Notes: generated by a model not told the origin, from the sequence alone. 7,899 nucleotides of DNA from Bacteroidales bacterium (GCA_016285215.1 JAEEQI010000111.1:1-7899), one strand, 5' to 3'; positions 1 to 6,165 are shown, counted from the first letter of the stretch. Made by a program: numbers and translations.

Positions 1-206
1 TCGGAGGAGGTGGAATAATAGTAGGCCTCCAGCCCCTTCTCCTGGCAGATACCGCGGAACGATGTCTCTATCTGGCGAAAATAATCAATCTGGCCATTTT
101 TCACTATCATGGCTATGCCCGCAGGATCATTGTCCGGGGCTTCTTCTCTCCGGCACGCCGTAAAAGCCAGCAATGCCACAGAAGCAATCCAAAGTAGTTT
201 TTTCAT
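1..206 (-). CDS. Partial lipoprotein, probable periplasmic-binding-protein-like (sugar-binding type), N-terminus only
   Basis: Only the first 68 codons are visible; the gene continues past the left edge. The start is the ATG whose complement is at 204-206. It opens a lipoprotein signal peptide: MKK, a hydrophobic stretch at residues 4-16, and Cys18 in the lipobox context FTAC. The mature part begins CRREEAPDNDP, a charged and partly acidic stretch, and continues with AMIVKNGQIDYFRQIETSF followed by a hydrophilic helix and the start of a second strand (GLEAYYYSTSS). This first strand, helix and second strand resemble the start of type I periplasmic binding proteins of the ribose/sugar-binding class. 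It would then capture a small ligand at the cell envelope; the ligand cannot be told. It lies downstream of the dipeptidase gene on the same strand with a 69-nt gap, so it may be partly co-transcribed, although a candidate promoter of its own lies in the gap. The CDS is certain enough, but the family rests on about 40 residues. Confidence 0.7.
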   Translation of the reverse strand, partial: MKKLLWIASVALLAFTACRREEAPDNDPAGIAMIVKNGQIDYFRQIETSFRGICQEKGLEAYYYSTSS

Positions 207-239
207 ATTGCTCTTATTAAAGTGTAATGTAAATCCCGA

Positions 240-270
240 TAAAACTAGGAAATATCCGGCAAAAATGCAA
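240..270 (-). promoter_or_regulatory. Candidate promoter for the partial lipoprotein gene
   Basis: Read on the minus strand, TTG (complement of 268-270) is followed after 20 nt by TAGTTTTA (complement of 240-247). This matches the Bacteroidota -7 box TAnnTTTG at seven of eight positions. The spacing equals that of the much better dipeptidase promoter. Transcription would start near 233, leaving a leader of about 27 nt. The last base of the box is off-consensus and the region is AT-rich, so chance is possible. Confidence 0.35.
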
Positions 271-297
271 CAGCCTCAATTATTTACTTTTTGCCGG
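256..297. repeat. Perfect 10-bp inverted repeat spanning the dipeptidase stop codon
   Basis: CCGGCAAAAA at 256-265 pairs perfectly with TTTTTGCCGG at 288-297, with a 22-nt spacer that contains the dipeptidase stop codon (complement of 276-278). In RNA this would be a hairpin with five G/C pairs at the base and five A/U pairs next to the loop. It is not a classical intrinsic terminator because no U-run follows the GC stem on either strand. It could be a weak terminator, an mRNA 3'-end stabilising structure, or an operator for the downstream lipoprotein gene, whose candidate -33 element falls in the spacer. Confidence 0.55.
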
Positions 298-1733
298 GCC
301 GTTTCCAGGACGCGGAAGAAGTTGGTGGACCAGAGTTTGGTGATGTCCTGGTCACTGAAACCGGCTTCCAGGAGGCGGACGGTTATGTTGATGGTGTCGT
401 TATCTCCGTTGAGACCCCAGCCGCCACCGCCGCCGTCAAAGTCGCAGGAGATGCCTACGTGGTCTATTCCTGCTATCTTGATGCAATGGAGCAGGTGGTC
501 CATAAAGTCGTCGAGGGTGGCATCGGCCTTTTGGGGGTTCATATAATCCGGGACGATGTAGACCATGACCAGGCCGTCCTTGGCGGCGAGGGCACGGAGC
601 TGATCGTCGGTGATGTTGCGGTCGTGGGGGAAGATGGCCTTGGCGCCCGAGTGGGAGCAGATGATGGGAGCGGTGCTGAGCTCAATGCAGTCCCAGAAGG
701 TGCCGCTACTGGTGTGCGAGACGTCAACCAGAATGCCGCAACGGTTCATTTCCTTGACAACTTCCCGGCCGAAGGGGGTAAGTCCCTTGGTGGTATCGGC
801 ACTGTGGCTAGAAGTGTTACAGATGCCGTTGTCGTACATGTGGCTGAGGGTTATGTATACCACGCCGCGGCGGGCATAATGCTCCACGTTCCGGATGTCG
901 TTTCCTATTCCGTAGCCGTTCTCGATCCCCAGGAAGAAGGCCTTTTTCCCTTGGGCCTTTAACGCAATGGCGTCCTCCCGGGTTCTGGCCAGGCCGCACC
1001 AGTCTTTGTTCTTGTCAATATCGGCCAGAATCTGGTCAATCATATCGTCGCAGTAGGCAAAGGCTTTGGCGTGGGATTCGTCGTCCAGACCCTTCTGGCC
1101 CTGGTAGCTGATGAGTACGCGGCTGCTCAGGTGCCCTTCTTCCATTTTCTGGAGGCTTACCTGGTTCAGCTGCCTTACGCCCAGCTCACAACCTTCGTCG
1201 TAGCAGCACGGCAGATCGCCGTGGGCGTCCATAGTCAGAATGCTATCCATCAACTGCTTGGCCTTCTTGTAGGTAGCAGCTTTCCGGCACAGCGCTCCCA
1301 TATCGGGCAAGGCGCCGTCGTAGCGCATCAGACCCTTGTCCATCTCCTGGGAAAGGGCCGAAGCCCCCGTATGCGGAATATTCCTGTCGGCCACCGCCTT
1401 ATAGAAAAGGACGCTGAAGGCCGAAGCATCCTTAACCCACCCGTCCGGAAGGGCAGCGCCGTCCCAGCCGGCAGCCATTTCCCGAAGCGCGGCAGCATCC
1501 TCCGTTTCGGGAACGATGACAGCGCTTGCACCGGCTTTCTGAGCAAGCCGCACCAGCTCCGCCGCATTCCGGCACTGGGGAATGGCAATGACGGGGGCTG
1601 TCTGATGCCCCGGCAGCATCCGGGCATCGGCCTGATCCATAAGCTGTTTTACACTTTCCGGATACTTGTTTACCTGTGCCTGCGCGCACACGCAGCAGAA
1701 CACCGAAAGAAGGAATAAGGTACGCTTTATCAT
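276..1733 (-). CDS. Secreted membrane dipeptidase, peptidase family M19 (renal dipeptidase-like), with N-terminal extension
   Basis: This 485-residue protein belongs to the M19 zinc dipeptidases, TIM-barrel enzymes that cleave dipeptides, in some members including D-amino-acid ones. Residues 1-19 are a signal peptide ending AQA before Gln20, so the enzyme is exported to the periplasm. The M19 domain runs from about 165 to 482. The binuclear zinc ligands known for the family are all in place: His171 and Asp173 (MDAHGDLP), Glu271 (LGIENGYGIG), His340 (VDVSHTSS), His361 (ICSHSGAKA) and Asp431 (GISCDFDG). The closing NFFRVLE motif is at 471-477, so the enzyme should be active. A glycine-rich loop (434-438) follows the last ligand. 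Residues 20-160 are extra compared with mammalian and short bacterial M19 enzymes. They resemble a shrunken class I glutamine-amidotransferase/C26 domain without its catalytic Cys (see findings). The start codon is supported by a strong promoter directly upstream. Its natural substrate is not readable from sequence. Confidence 0.95.
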   Translation of the reverse strand: MIKRTLFLLSVFCCVCAQAQVNKYPESVKQLMDQADARMLPGHQTAPVIAIPQCRNAAELVRLAQKAGASAVIVPETEDAAALREMAAGWDGAALPDGWVKDASAFSVLFYKAVADRNIPHTGASALSQEMDKGLMRYDGALPDMGALCRKAATYKKAKQLMDSILTMDAHGDLPCCYDEGCELGVRQLNQVSLQKMEEGHLSSRVLISYQGQKGLDDESHAKAFAYCDDMIDQILADIDKNKDWCGLARTREDAIALKAQGKKAFFLGIENGYGIGNDIRNVEHYARRGVVYITLSHMYDNGICNTSSHSADTTKGLTPFGREVVKEMNRCGILVDVSHTSSGTFWDCIELSTAPIICSHSGAKAIFPHDRNITDDQLRALAAKDGLVMVYIVPDYMNPQKADATLDDFMDHLLHCIKIAGIDHVGISCDFDGGGGGWGLNGDNDTINITVRLLEAGFSDQDITKLWSTNFFRVLETARQKVNN

Positions 1734-1738
1734 ACTAA

Positions 1739-1769
1739 CAAAGTTACGCTATTCCAGCCACACTTGCAA
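1739..1769 (-). promoter_or_regulatory. Bacteroidota-type promoter of the M19 dipeptidase gene
   Basis: On the minus strand TTG (complement of 1767-1769) is followed after exactly 20 nt by TAACTTTG (complement of 1739-1746), a perfect TAnnTTTG -7 box. The box ends only 5 nt before the dipeptidase ATG. Transcription should therefore start at or within a few bases of the start codon, giving a leaderless or nearly leaderless mRNA. This is the only place in the window where both promoter elements are convincing, which suggests it can work without an activator. Confidence 0.7.
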
Positions 1770-1787
1770 TATTATCCCCAAATTGAT

Positions 1788-1820
1788 GGGGCATTCGTCG
1801 AAGGAAAAGGGGCATTCGTC
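1788..1820 (+). promoter_or_regulatory. Two identical 12-bp direct repeats at 21-bp period: candidate LytTR response-regulator operator
   Basis: GGGGCATTCGTC occurs at 1788-1799 and again, identical, at 1809-1820, with start-to-start distance 21 bp, i.e. two helical turns on the same face. LytTR-domain regulators such as AgrA, ComE and AlgR characteristically bind paired direct repeats of about 9 bp separated by about 12 bp, which is the same period. The second copy ends 33 bp before the TAnnTTTG box of the beta-barrel gene, a normal activator position, and that operon encodes a LytTR regulator. I found no further copy in the window. The binding claim is an inference; the repeat itself is plain in the sequence. 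Confidence 0.65.
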
Positions 1821-1852
1821 TAAAAGGGGGAACAGGGGCTTGGAAATGCGTG

Positions 1853-1860
1853 TACTTTTG
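1853..1860 (+). promoter_or_regulatory. -7 box of the beta-barrel / kinase / regulator operon
   Basis: TACTTTTG is a perfect TAnnTTTG box. It lies 26 nt before the ATG at 1887 and would start transcription near 1866-1868, giving a leader of about 20 nt. No TTG or TTTG is found at the expected upstream distance (around 1826-1834 is G/A-rich). A promoter without its -33 element is typical of activator dependence, which fits the direct repeats just upstream. Confidence 0.6.
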
Positions 1861-1886
1861 CTCCCGGAAATAAAACGCAACGAAAT

Positions 1887-4355
1887 ATGAAAAAGTTTAT
1901 CGTCATTCTTACCGCCGCCCTTCTGGGCATCCAGGCTTTTGGTCAGACCACTACCGTAGAAGGTGTGGTGCTGGATTCTCTTACCCGTGTGGGTGAGCCC
2001 GCAGCCATCCTGCAGTTCTACCGCCTGCCGGATACGGAGAAGGCCGTGGCCTTTACCACCACCAACGAGGAAGGCCGCTTCTCCCACAGCTTCACCCTGG
2101 CCGGTGATTATGTAATGGTGTTTGACAATCTGGGCCGAAAGGTCCAGCACCGCTACTTCACCGTTCCGGCCGATACTCCCGTAGTGGACCTGGGAGAGAT
2201 CCTGGCCCAGGACAGCGCCGAGACCCTTAAGGCCGGCACCGTCACCGCTATGCGCACGCTGGTGAAGATGGAGGTGGACAAGATGACCTATAATGTGGAG
2301 GACGACGTGGATTCCAAGACCTCCACCGTTCTGGATATGCTCCGCAAAGTCCCTATGGTGAGCGTGGACGGTCAGGACAAGATTACCGTGAACGGAAGCA
2401 GCAACTTCCAGGTTTACGTGGACGGAAAGCCCAACCAGATGCTCTCCCAGAACGCTTCCACCATCTTCAAGATGATGCCCGCCAGCAGCATCAAGAACAT
2501 TGAGGTGGTGACCAATCCCGGCGTCAAGTATGATGCAGAAGGCGTGGGCGGCGTGCTCAACATCACCACCAACAAGGTGGCCACCGGAGGTTCTTCTATG
2601 GCCGATGGTTACTACGGCAACGTGATGCTTATGGGCACCAACCTGGGTGGCGGCCTGGGTGTAAGCACCAGTCTGCAGAAAGGCAAGTTTGCCGCCAGCC
2701 TCAGTGCTTCCGGCACTTACCTCACCGTTCCCAAGACCGAGACCAACGTGGAGAATGTGCAGGACAACGGCTTCTCCACCAAGAGCAACACCAAGGCCGA
2801 TATGAAGATGCCTGTGGCTATGGTCAACGGCAGCGCCAGCTACGACATTGACTCCCTCAATATGGTAAGCGCCACCCTGGGTGTGATGCACACCGGTATG
2901 CGCAGCGCCAACAGCATCACCAACACCATCCTGGTGTTCCCGGGTGCCGATCCCTTTGGCTACACCGGCCTCTCCGAGCTCGTGAACAACCGCACCAGCA
3001 TCAGCGCCAGCGCCGACTACCAGCACCTCTGGGCCAACGCCCCCGGCCGCAGCTTTGTACTGAGCTATCAGTTCAACGCCGCCCCTTCCGTGAACAACTC
3101 CATCAATTCCTTTGACGGAACGGCCATCCCCGGCTTTGACCTCACCAACCGCAAGAGCGACGGCCGCACCGGTTCCACCGACCACACCGTGCAGGCCGAT
3201 TTCACCACCCCGCTGGGTTCCAAGCACACCCTCTCAACCGGTGCCAAGTTCATCGGCCGTCACAACTCTTCGGCCCAGACGGACTATCTTTGGAACGGCA
3301 GCGCCTATGTGGAGAACCCGCTCAGCAGCCTTACCTATGACTTCTACAACCGCATCGGCGCTGCTTATGCCGAGCTGGAGGGTAAGTACGGTGCCTTCGG
3401 CCTTAAAGCCGGCGTCCGCTACGAGCATACCTGGCAGAGCTATAATTCTTCGGCCCAGAGCGGCAGCTTCTCCGTGAACTATGGAAACCTGGTGCCCAGC
3501 GCCAGCGTGCAGTGGAGCCCCACTATGACCCAGAACATCGGTATCAGCTACAATATGCGCATCTCCCGTCCGGGTATCTCTTACCTGAACCCGTACGTGA
3601 ACACCTCGGACCCCACCGCCCGCACTTACGGCAACCCCGACCTGGACACCGAACGCGGCCACAACATCTCCCTGGTGTACAACTACTACTCTCCGGTGAT
3701 TATGATCAACGCCACGCTGCGTCACAGCTTTACCGGCAACGGCATTGAGTCCTACAGCTTCTATGACGAGGACAACCTCCTCAATACCACCTACGGCAAC
3801 ATTGTGTCTTCCCGCAATACCGGTCTCAACGGATTCGTGATGATTAATCCCGGCAGCAAGACCCGCATTATGCTCAACGGCGGCGTGGGTTACGCCGACC
3901 TCCGCAGCGCCCAGCTGGGCCAGCAGAACGGCGGCTGGAACTACAACGTCCTGGTGGGTGTGCAGCAGACCCTGCCCTGGGATCTCCGCCTGAGCGCCAA
4001 TGTGATTACGATGGGTAAAACCATCACCCTGCAGGGTTGGAGCACCGGTATGTCGCTGGGTACCCTGGGCCTCACCAAGAGCTTTTTGGACGACCGCCTG
4101 AGCCTGTCCGTGAGCGGTGTCATCCCTATGGCCAAGGGCCTCAAGATCAATATGGATTCCTACACCCGCGGCAAGGGCTTCACCACCACCAGCAGCACTT
4201 CCATCCCTATGGGTGCCGTCACCTTCCAGATTAGCTGGAGCTTTGGCAAGCAGGGCAACTACAGCGCCAAGAAAACCCGCCGCAGCATTGAGAACGATGC
4301 CCAGCTCAACACCAGTACTACGGCCGAATCTATGAGCGGAATTATTTCGATGTAA
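1887..4355 (+). CDS. Outer-membrane beta-barrel protein, TonB-dependent-receptor-like, with carboxypeptidase-regulatory-like N-domain (OMP_b-brl_3 type)
   Basis: The 822-residue protein has a signal peptide (1-19, ending AFG before Gln20) and an Ig-like carboxypeptidase-regulatory domain (about 22-106, starting TTVEGVVLDS). A plug-like domain follows (about 115-230), with landmarks TVLDMLRKVPMVSVDG (147-162), FQVYVDGKP (174-182), SSIKNIEVVTNPGVKYDAEG (200-219) and GGVLNITTNK (221-230). A large beta-barrel of alternating Gly/Ser/aromatic strands runs to about 787 (TFQISWSFG). This is the architecture of TonB-receptor relatives without a SusD partner, and the length is usual. A basic then acidic tail of about 35 residues, including KKTRRSIENDA, follows the last strand, so the C-terminus is not the barrel's terminal aromatic. 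I see no clear TonB box. It should sit in the outer membrane and bind or import a ligand I cannot name. It heads an operon with the kinase gene 17 nt downstream. No Shine-Dalgarno is visible; the start is fixed by the signal peptide. Confidence 0.9.
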   Translation: MKKFIVILTAALLGIQAFGQTTTVEGVVLDSLTRVGEPAAILQFYRLPDTEKAVAFTTTNEEGRFSHSFTLAGDYVMVFDNLGRKVQHRYFTVPADTPVVDLGEILAQDSAETLKAGTVTAMRTLVKMEVDKMTYNVEDDVDSKTSTVLDMLRKVPMVSVDGQDKITVNGSSNFQVYVDGKPNQMLSQNASTIFKMMPASSIKNIEVVTNPGVKYDAEGVGGVLNITTNKVATGGSSMADGYYGNVMLMGTNLGGGLGVSTSLQKGKFAASLSASGTYLTVPKTETNVENVQDNGFSTKSNTKADMKMPVAMVNGSASYDIDSLNMVSATLGVMHTGMRSANSITNTILVFPGADPFGYTGLSELVNNRTSISASADYQHLWANAPGRSFVLSYQFNAAPSVNNSINSFDGTAIPGFDLTNRKSDGRTGSTDHTVQADFTTPLGSKHTLSTGAKFIGRHNSSAQTDYLWNGSAYVENPLSSLTYDFYNRIGAAYAELEGKYGAFGLKAGVRYEHTWQSYNSSAQSGSFSVNYGNLVPSASVQWSPTMTQNIGISYNMRISRPGISYLNPYVNTSDPTARTYGNPDLDTERGHNISLVYNYYSPVIMINATLRHSFTGNGIESYSFYDEDNLLNTTYGNIVSSRNTGLNGFVMINPGSKTRIMLNGGVGYADLRSAQLGQQNGGWNYNVLVGVQQTLPWDLRLSANVITMGKTITLQGWSTGMSLGTLGLTKSFLDDRLSLSVSGVIPMAKGLKINMDSYTRGKGFTTTSSTSIPMGAVTFQISWSFGKQGNYSAKKTRRSIENDAQLNTSTTAESMSGIISM

Positions 4356-4360
4356 TTTGC

Positions 4361-4368
4361 TATCTTTG
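4361..4368 (+). promoter_or_regulatory. Possible internal promoter (-7 box) directly before the kinase gene
   Basis: TATCTTTG is a perfect TAnnTTTG box in the 17-nt gap between the beta-barrel stop codon (4353-4355) and the kinase ATG (4373). Only 4 nt separate the box from the ATG, so a transcript from here would be leaderless. There is no TTG about 20 nt upstream. It may give a basal supply of kinase and regulator independent of the operon promoter, or it may be coincidence. Confidence 0.4.
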
Positions 4369-4372
4369 CAGT

Positions 4373-5440
4373 ATGCAGACCAAGAGCAGAAGAAATCTTA
4401 TCATAAACACCACCCAGATGGTTGTCTGGGTGGCTGTTTTCCTGATTCCGGCCATCATTACCGGCGTTACCACCCGGTCCGTTATGTCGGCCTGGAGCGT
4501 CTTCTCCACCAGCACCGTCATCCTTCTTCCGTTCTTTGTGCTGTACGGCCTCAACTATTATTACCTCATTCCCAAGTTCCTGTACGGCGGCCGCCCCAAG
4601 TGGTTCTATATTGTGAATGTGGTGCTTATTGTGGCGTGGAATGCGTACAGGTACATTCCTCGCGAGGATATGCAAATGCCCCAGGAGGTAATTGACCAGT
4701 TTGGGGAGAGTTCCCTTTGGGCCTTCTATGTGGGAGGCGTCTTCATCCTTCTGTTTATGGAGATTATGGTCATCCTGCTGGCTGTGGGAATCCGCAGCGT
4801 AATGCGCTCCAACGAGGCCCGGATGCAGCTGGAAGAAGAGAAGCGCAAGAGTGCAGAGGCCGAATTGGTATGGCTCAAGCACCAGCTCAACCCTCATTTC
4901 CTGTTTAACACGCTCAACAACATCTCCTCCCTCACGCAGATTGACCCCGACAAGGCCCAGGAGAGTATTGGCCAGCTGAGCGATCTGCTGCGTTACGCGC
5001 TCTATGACAGCGAGGCCGAAAAGGTCTCCCTGGCATCGGAGATGGAATTTATGAGCAACTATGTGGACCTGATGGCCCTCCGCTGCAACGAACTCACCAC
5101 CGTTACCAAGGAATTCCAGATGCCACAGGGCTCCATAGAAGTGGCTCCGCTGCTGTTCATCTCCCTGGTGGAGAATGCCTTCAAGCACGGAGTCAACGCC
5201 CGCTACCCGTCCTACGTCAATGTTAAGATGTACTACCAGGACGGCAAGGTCTGGTTCTCCTGCTCCAACAGCGTCTTCAATAAAGGCACCGAGGCTGCGG
5301 CCAAAAGCGACCATATTGGCTCCGGCATTGGCCTGGAGAATATGAAGCGCCGCCTGGAACTCCTCTATCCCGGCCGCTACACGTATGACTGGAAGGAAGA
5401 AGAGGGGGATTATACCGTAGTAGTTTCTTTGCAAGTATGA
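4373..5440 (+). CDS. Membrane sensor histidine kinase, LytS/YehU-like His_kinase family
   Basis: This 355-residue kinase would phosphorylate the LytTR regulator encoded next to it. Four hydrophobic segments are visible at about 13-32, 43-65, 77-92 and 115-143, with only short loops between them and no extracytoplasmic sensor domain. The signal is thus probably sensed within the membrane or through a partner protein. A charged helix (146-165, NEARMQLEEEKRKSAEAE) links to the His_kinase domain. The phospho-acceptor is His175 in QLNPHFLFNTLNNI, the signature of this family. The ATPase domain has its N-box at LVENAFKHG (Asn268) and the glycine loop GSGIGLENMKRRL (316-328). All key residues are present. 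The length of about 350 is typical for the Bacteroidota version. The gene follows the beta-barrel gene by 17 nt, and its stop codon overlaps the start of the regulator gene. Confidence 0.93.
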   Translation: MQTKSRRNLIINTTQMVVWVAVFLIPAIITGVTTRSVMSAWSVFSTSTVILLPFFVLYGLNYYYLIPKFLYGGRPKWFYIVNVVLIVAWNAYRYIPREDMQMPQEVIDQFGESSLWAFYVGGVFILLFMEIMVILLAVGIRSVMRSNEARMQLEEEKRKSAEAELVWLKHQLNPHFLFNTLNNISSLTQIDPDKAQESIGQLSDLLRYALYDSEAEKVSLASEMEFMSNYVDLMALRCNELTTVTKEFQMPQGSIEVAPLLFISLVENAFKHGVNARYPSYVNVKMYYQDGKVWFSCSNSVFNKGTEAAAKSDHIGSGIGLENMKRRLELLYPGRYTYDWKEEEGDYTVVVSLQV

Positions 5441-6165
5441 GGAACCTCCGCTGCATTGTCGTAGATGATGAGCCCCTGGCCGTGAAGATGCTGGAGGGCT
5501 TTGTGGCGCGAACGCCATTCCTTGAACTGGCCGGCAGTTTTAACGATCCAGTACTGGCTCTTTCGGAGATTCGTTCCCTGAGTCCCGAACTGGTGTTTCT
5601 GGATATCCAGATGCCGGATTTGGACGGCCTGGAACTCTCCCGTATGCTGCCGCCCGAGACCCGCATCATCTTCACAACTGCCTTCAAGCAGTACGCCTTT
5701 GACAGCTATGAGGTGAGTGCCCTGGATTTCCTCCTCAAGCCCATCCGTTACCAGAAGTTCCTGGAAGCGGCCGAGAAGGCCCGGGAATGGTTCGCGCTCA
5801 AGGAGGCGGCTTCTGCTTCGGCCCCTTCTGCTTCGGCCGAAAAAAGCTCCGTTTTCATCAAGGTGGATGGAGTCCTGCAGAAGGTGGAACTCTCCGATAT
5901 TCAGTATGTTGAGGGTATGAAGGACTATGTGATGTTCCATCTGGCTTCGGCCCGGCAGCCGCTGGTGACGCACCTTACCATGAAGGCGGTCGAAGACATG
6001 CTCCCGCCCGCGCGGTTCATGCGCATCCACCGGTCCTTTATCATCGGCCTTTCCCATATTGCCTGCGTCACGCCCCAGGCCGATGTCAAAGTGGGCGACA
6101 CCCTCCTCCACGTCTCCGAAGGCTACCGTCCCGCCTTTGACGCCTACCTCGCCAGCCTGTCGTAG
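5437..6165 (+). CDS. LytTR-family response regulator transcription factor
   Basis: This 242-residue protein is a two-domain response regulator. The receiver domain (about 4-117) shows the acidic pocket Asp10-Asp11 (IVVDDEP), phosphorylation site Asp56 (LVFLDIQMPDLDG), Thr80 and Lys101 (LLKPI). A small Ala/Ser linker (124-135) leads to the LytTR DNA-binding domain (about 137-240). The domain includes SVFIKVDGVLQKVELSDI and the conserved FMRIHRSFIIGLSHI (194-208). Once phosphorylated by the adjacent kinase it should bind paired direct repeats and control transcription; the likely target is the repeat pair at 1788-1820. The ATG overlaps the kinase stop codon as ATGA (5437-5440), a sign of translational coupling and matched dosage. 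No Shine-Dalgarno of its own is seen. No terminator hairpin is evident after its stop codon. Confidence 0.95.
   Translation: MRNLRCIVVDDEPLAVKMLEGFVARTPFLELAGSFNDPVLALSEIRSLSPELVFLDIQMPDLDGLELSRMLPPETRIIFTTAFKQYAFDSYEVSALDFLLKPIRYQKFLEAAEKAREWFALKEAASASAPSASAEKSSVFIKVDGVLQKVELSDIQYVEGMKDYVMFHLASARQPLVTHLTMKAVEDMLPPARFMRIHRSFIIGLSHIACVTPQADVKVGDTLLHVSEGYRPAFDAYLASLS
5811..5838 (+). repeat. 15-bp tandem duplication in the regulator linker
   Basis: TTCTGCTTCGGCCCC (5811-5825) is followed immediately by TTCTGCTTCGGCC (5826-5838), an almost complete second copy with a 15-bp period. It codes for the Ser-Ala-Ser-Ala-rich linker of the response regulator (around 126-135). Because the period is a multiple of three, slippage would change linker length by five residues without a frameshift. 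Confidence 0.7.

Noticed and set aside
425..440. Run of GCC/CCG triplets that looks like a microsatellite
   Set aside because: It simply encodes the glycine-rich loop after the DFDG motif of the dipeptidase; it is too short and impure to be a repeat locus.
109..546. A 145-codon plus-strand open frame across the lipoprotein/dipeptidase gap
   Set aside because: It runs through the dipeptidase C-terminus and the intergenic gap, the composition is random, and there is no promoter box or signal on that strand.
291..962. A 223-codon plus-strand open frame opposite the dipeptidase
   Set aside because: The Val/Gly/Ala-rich translation is the complement of the zinc-site-bearing M19 domain. Shadow frame.
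1776..1791. CCCCA-N6-TGGGG inverted repeat next to the first direct repeat
   Set aside because: The arms are only 5 bp and one of them is part of the direct repeat; too weak to call separately from the 21-bp-period element.
1749..3227. A 492-codon minus-strand open frame opposite the beta-barrel gene
   Set aside because: Its product is a monotonous Gly/His/Val/Ala mixture with no domain, signal or start context. It runs across the divergent promoter region and lies opposite a clearly conserved protein. It is a shadow of strong codon bias in a GC-rich gene.
5410..5436. TAGTTTCTTTG before the response regulator start as a further promoter box
   Set aside because: It matches TAnnTTTG only with a mismatch or insertion, it lies inside the kinase coding sequence, and the ATGA overlap already explains expression of the regulator by coupling.
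4259..5518. A 419-codon minus-strand open frame opposite the kinase gene
   Set aside because: It overlaps three good plus-strand genes, its translation has no recognisable motif, and the plus-strand kinase has all catalytic motifs. Shadow frame.
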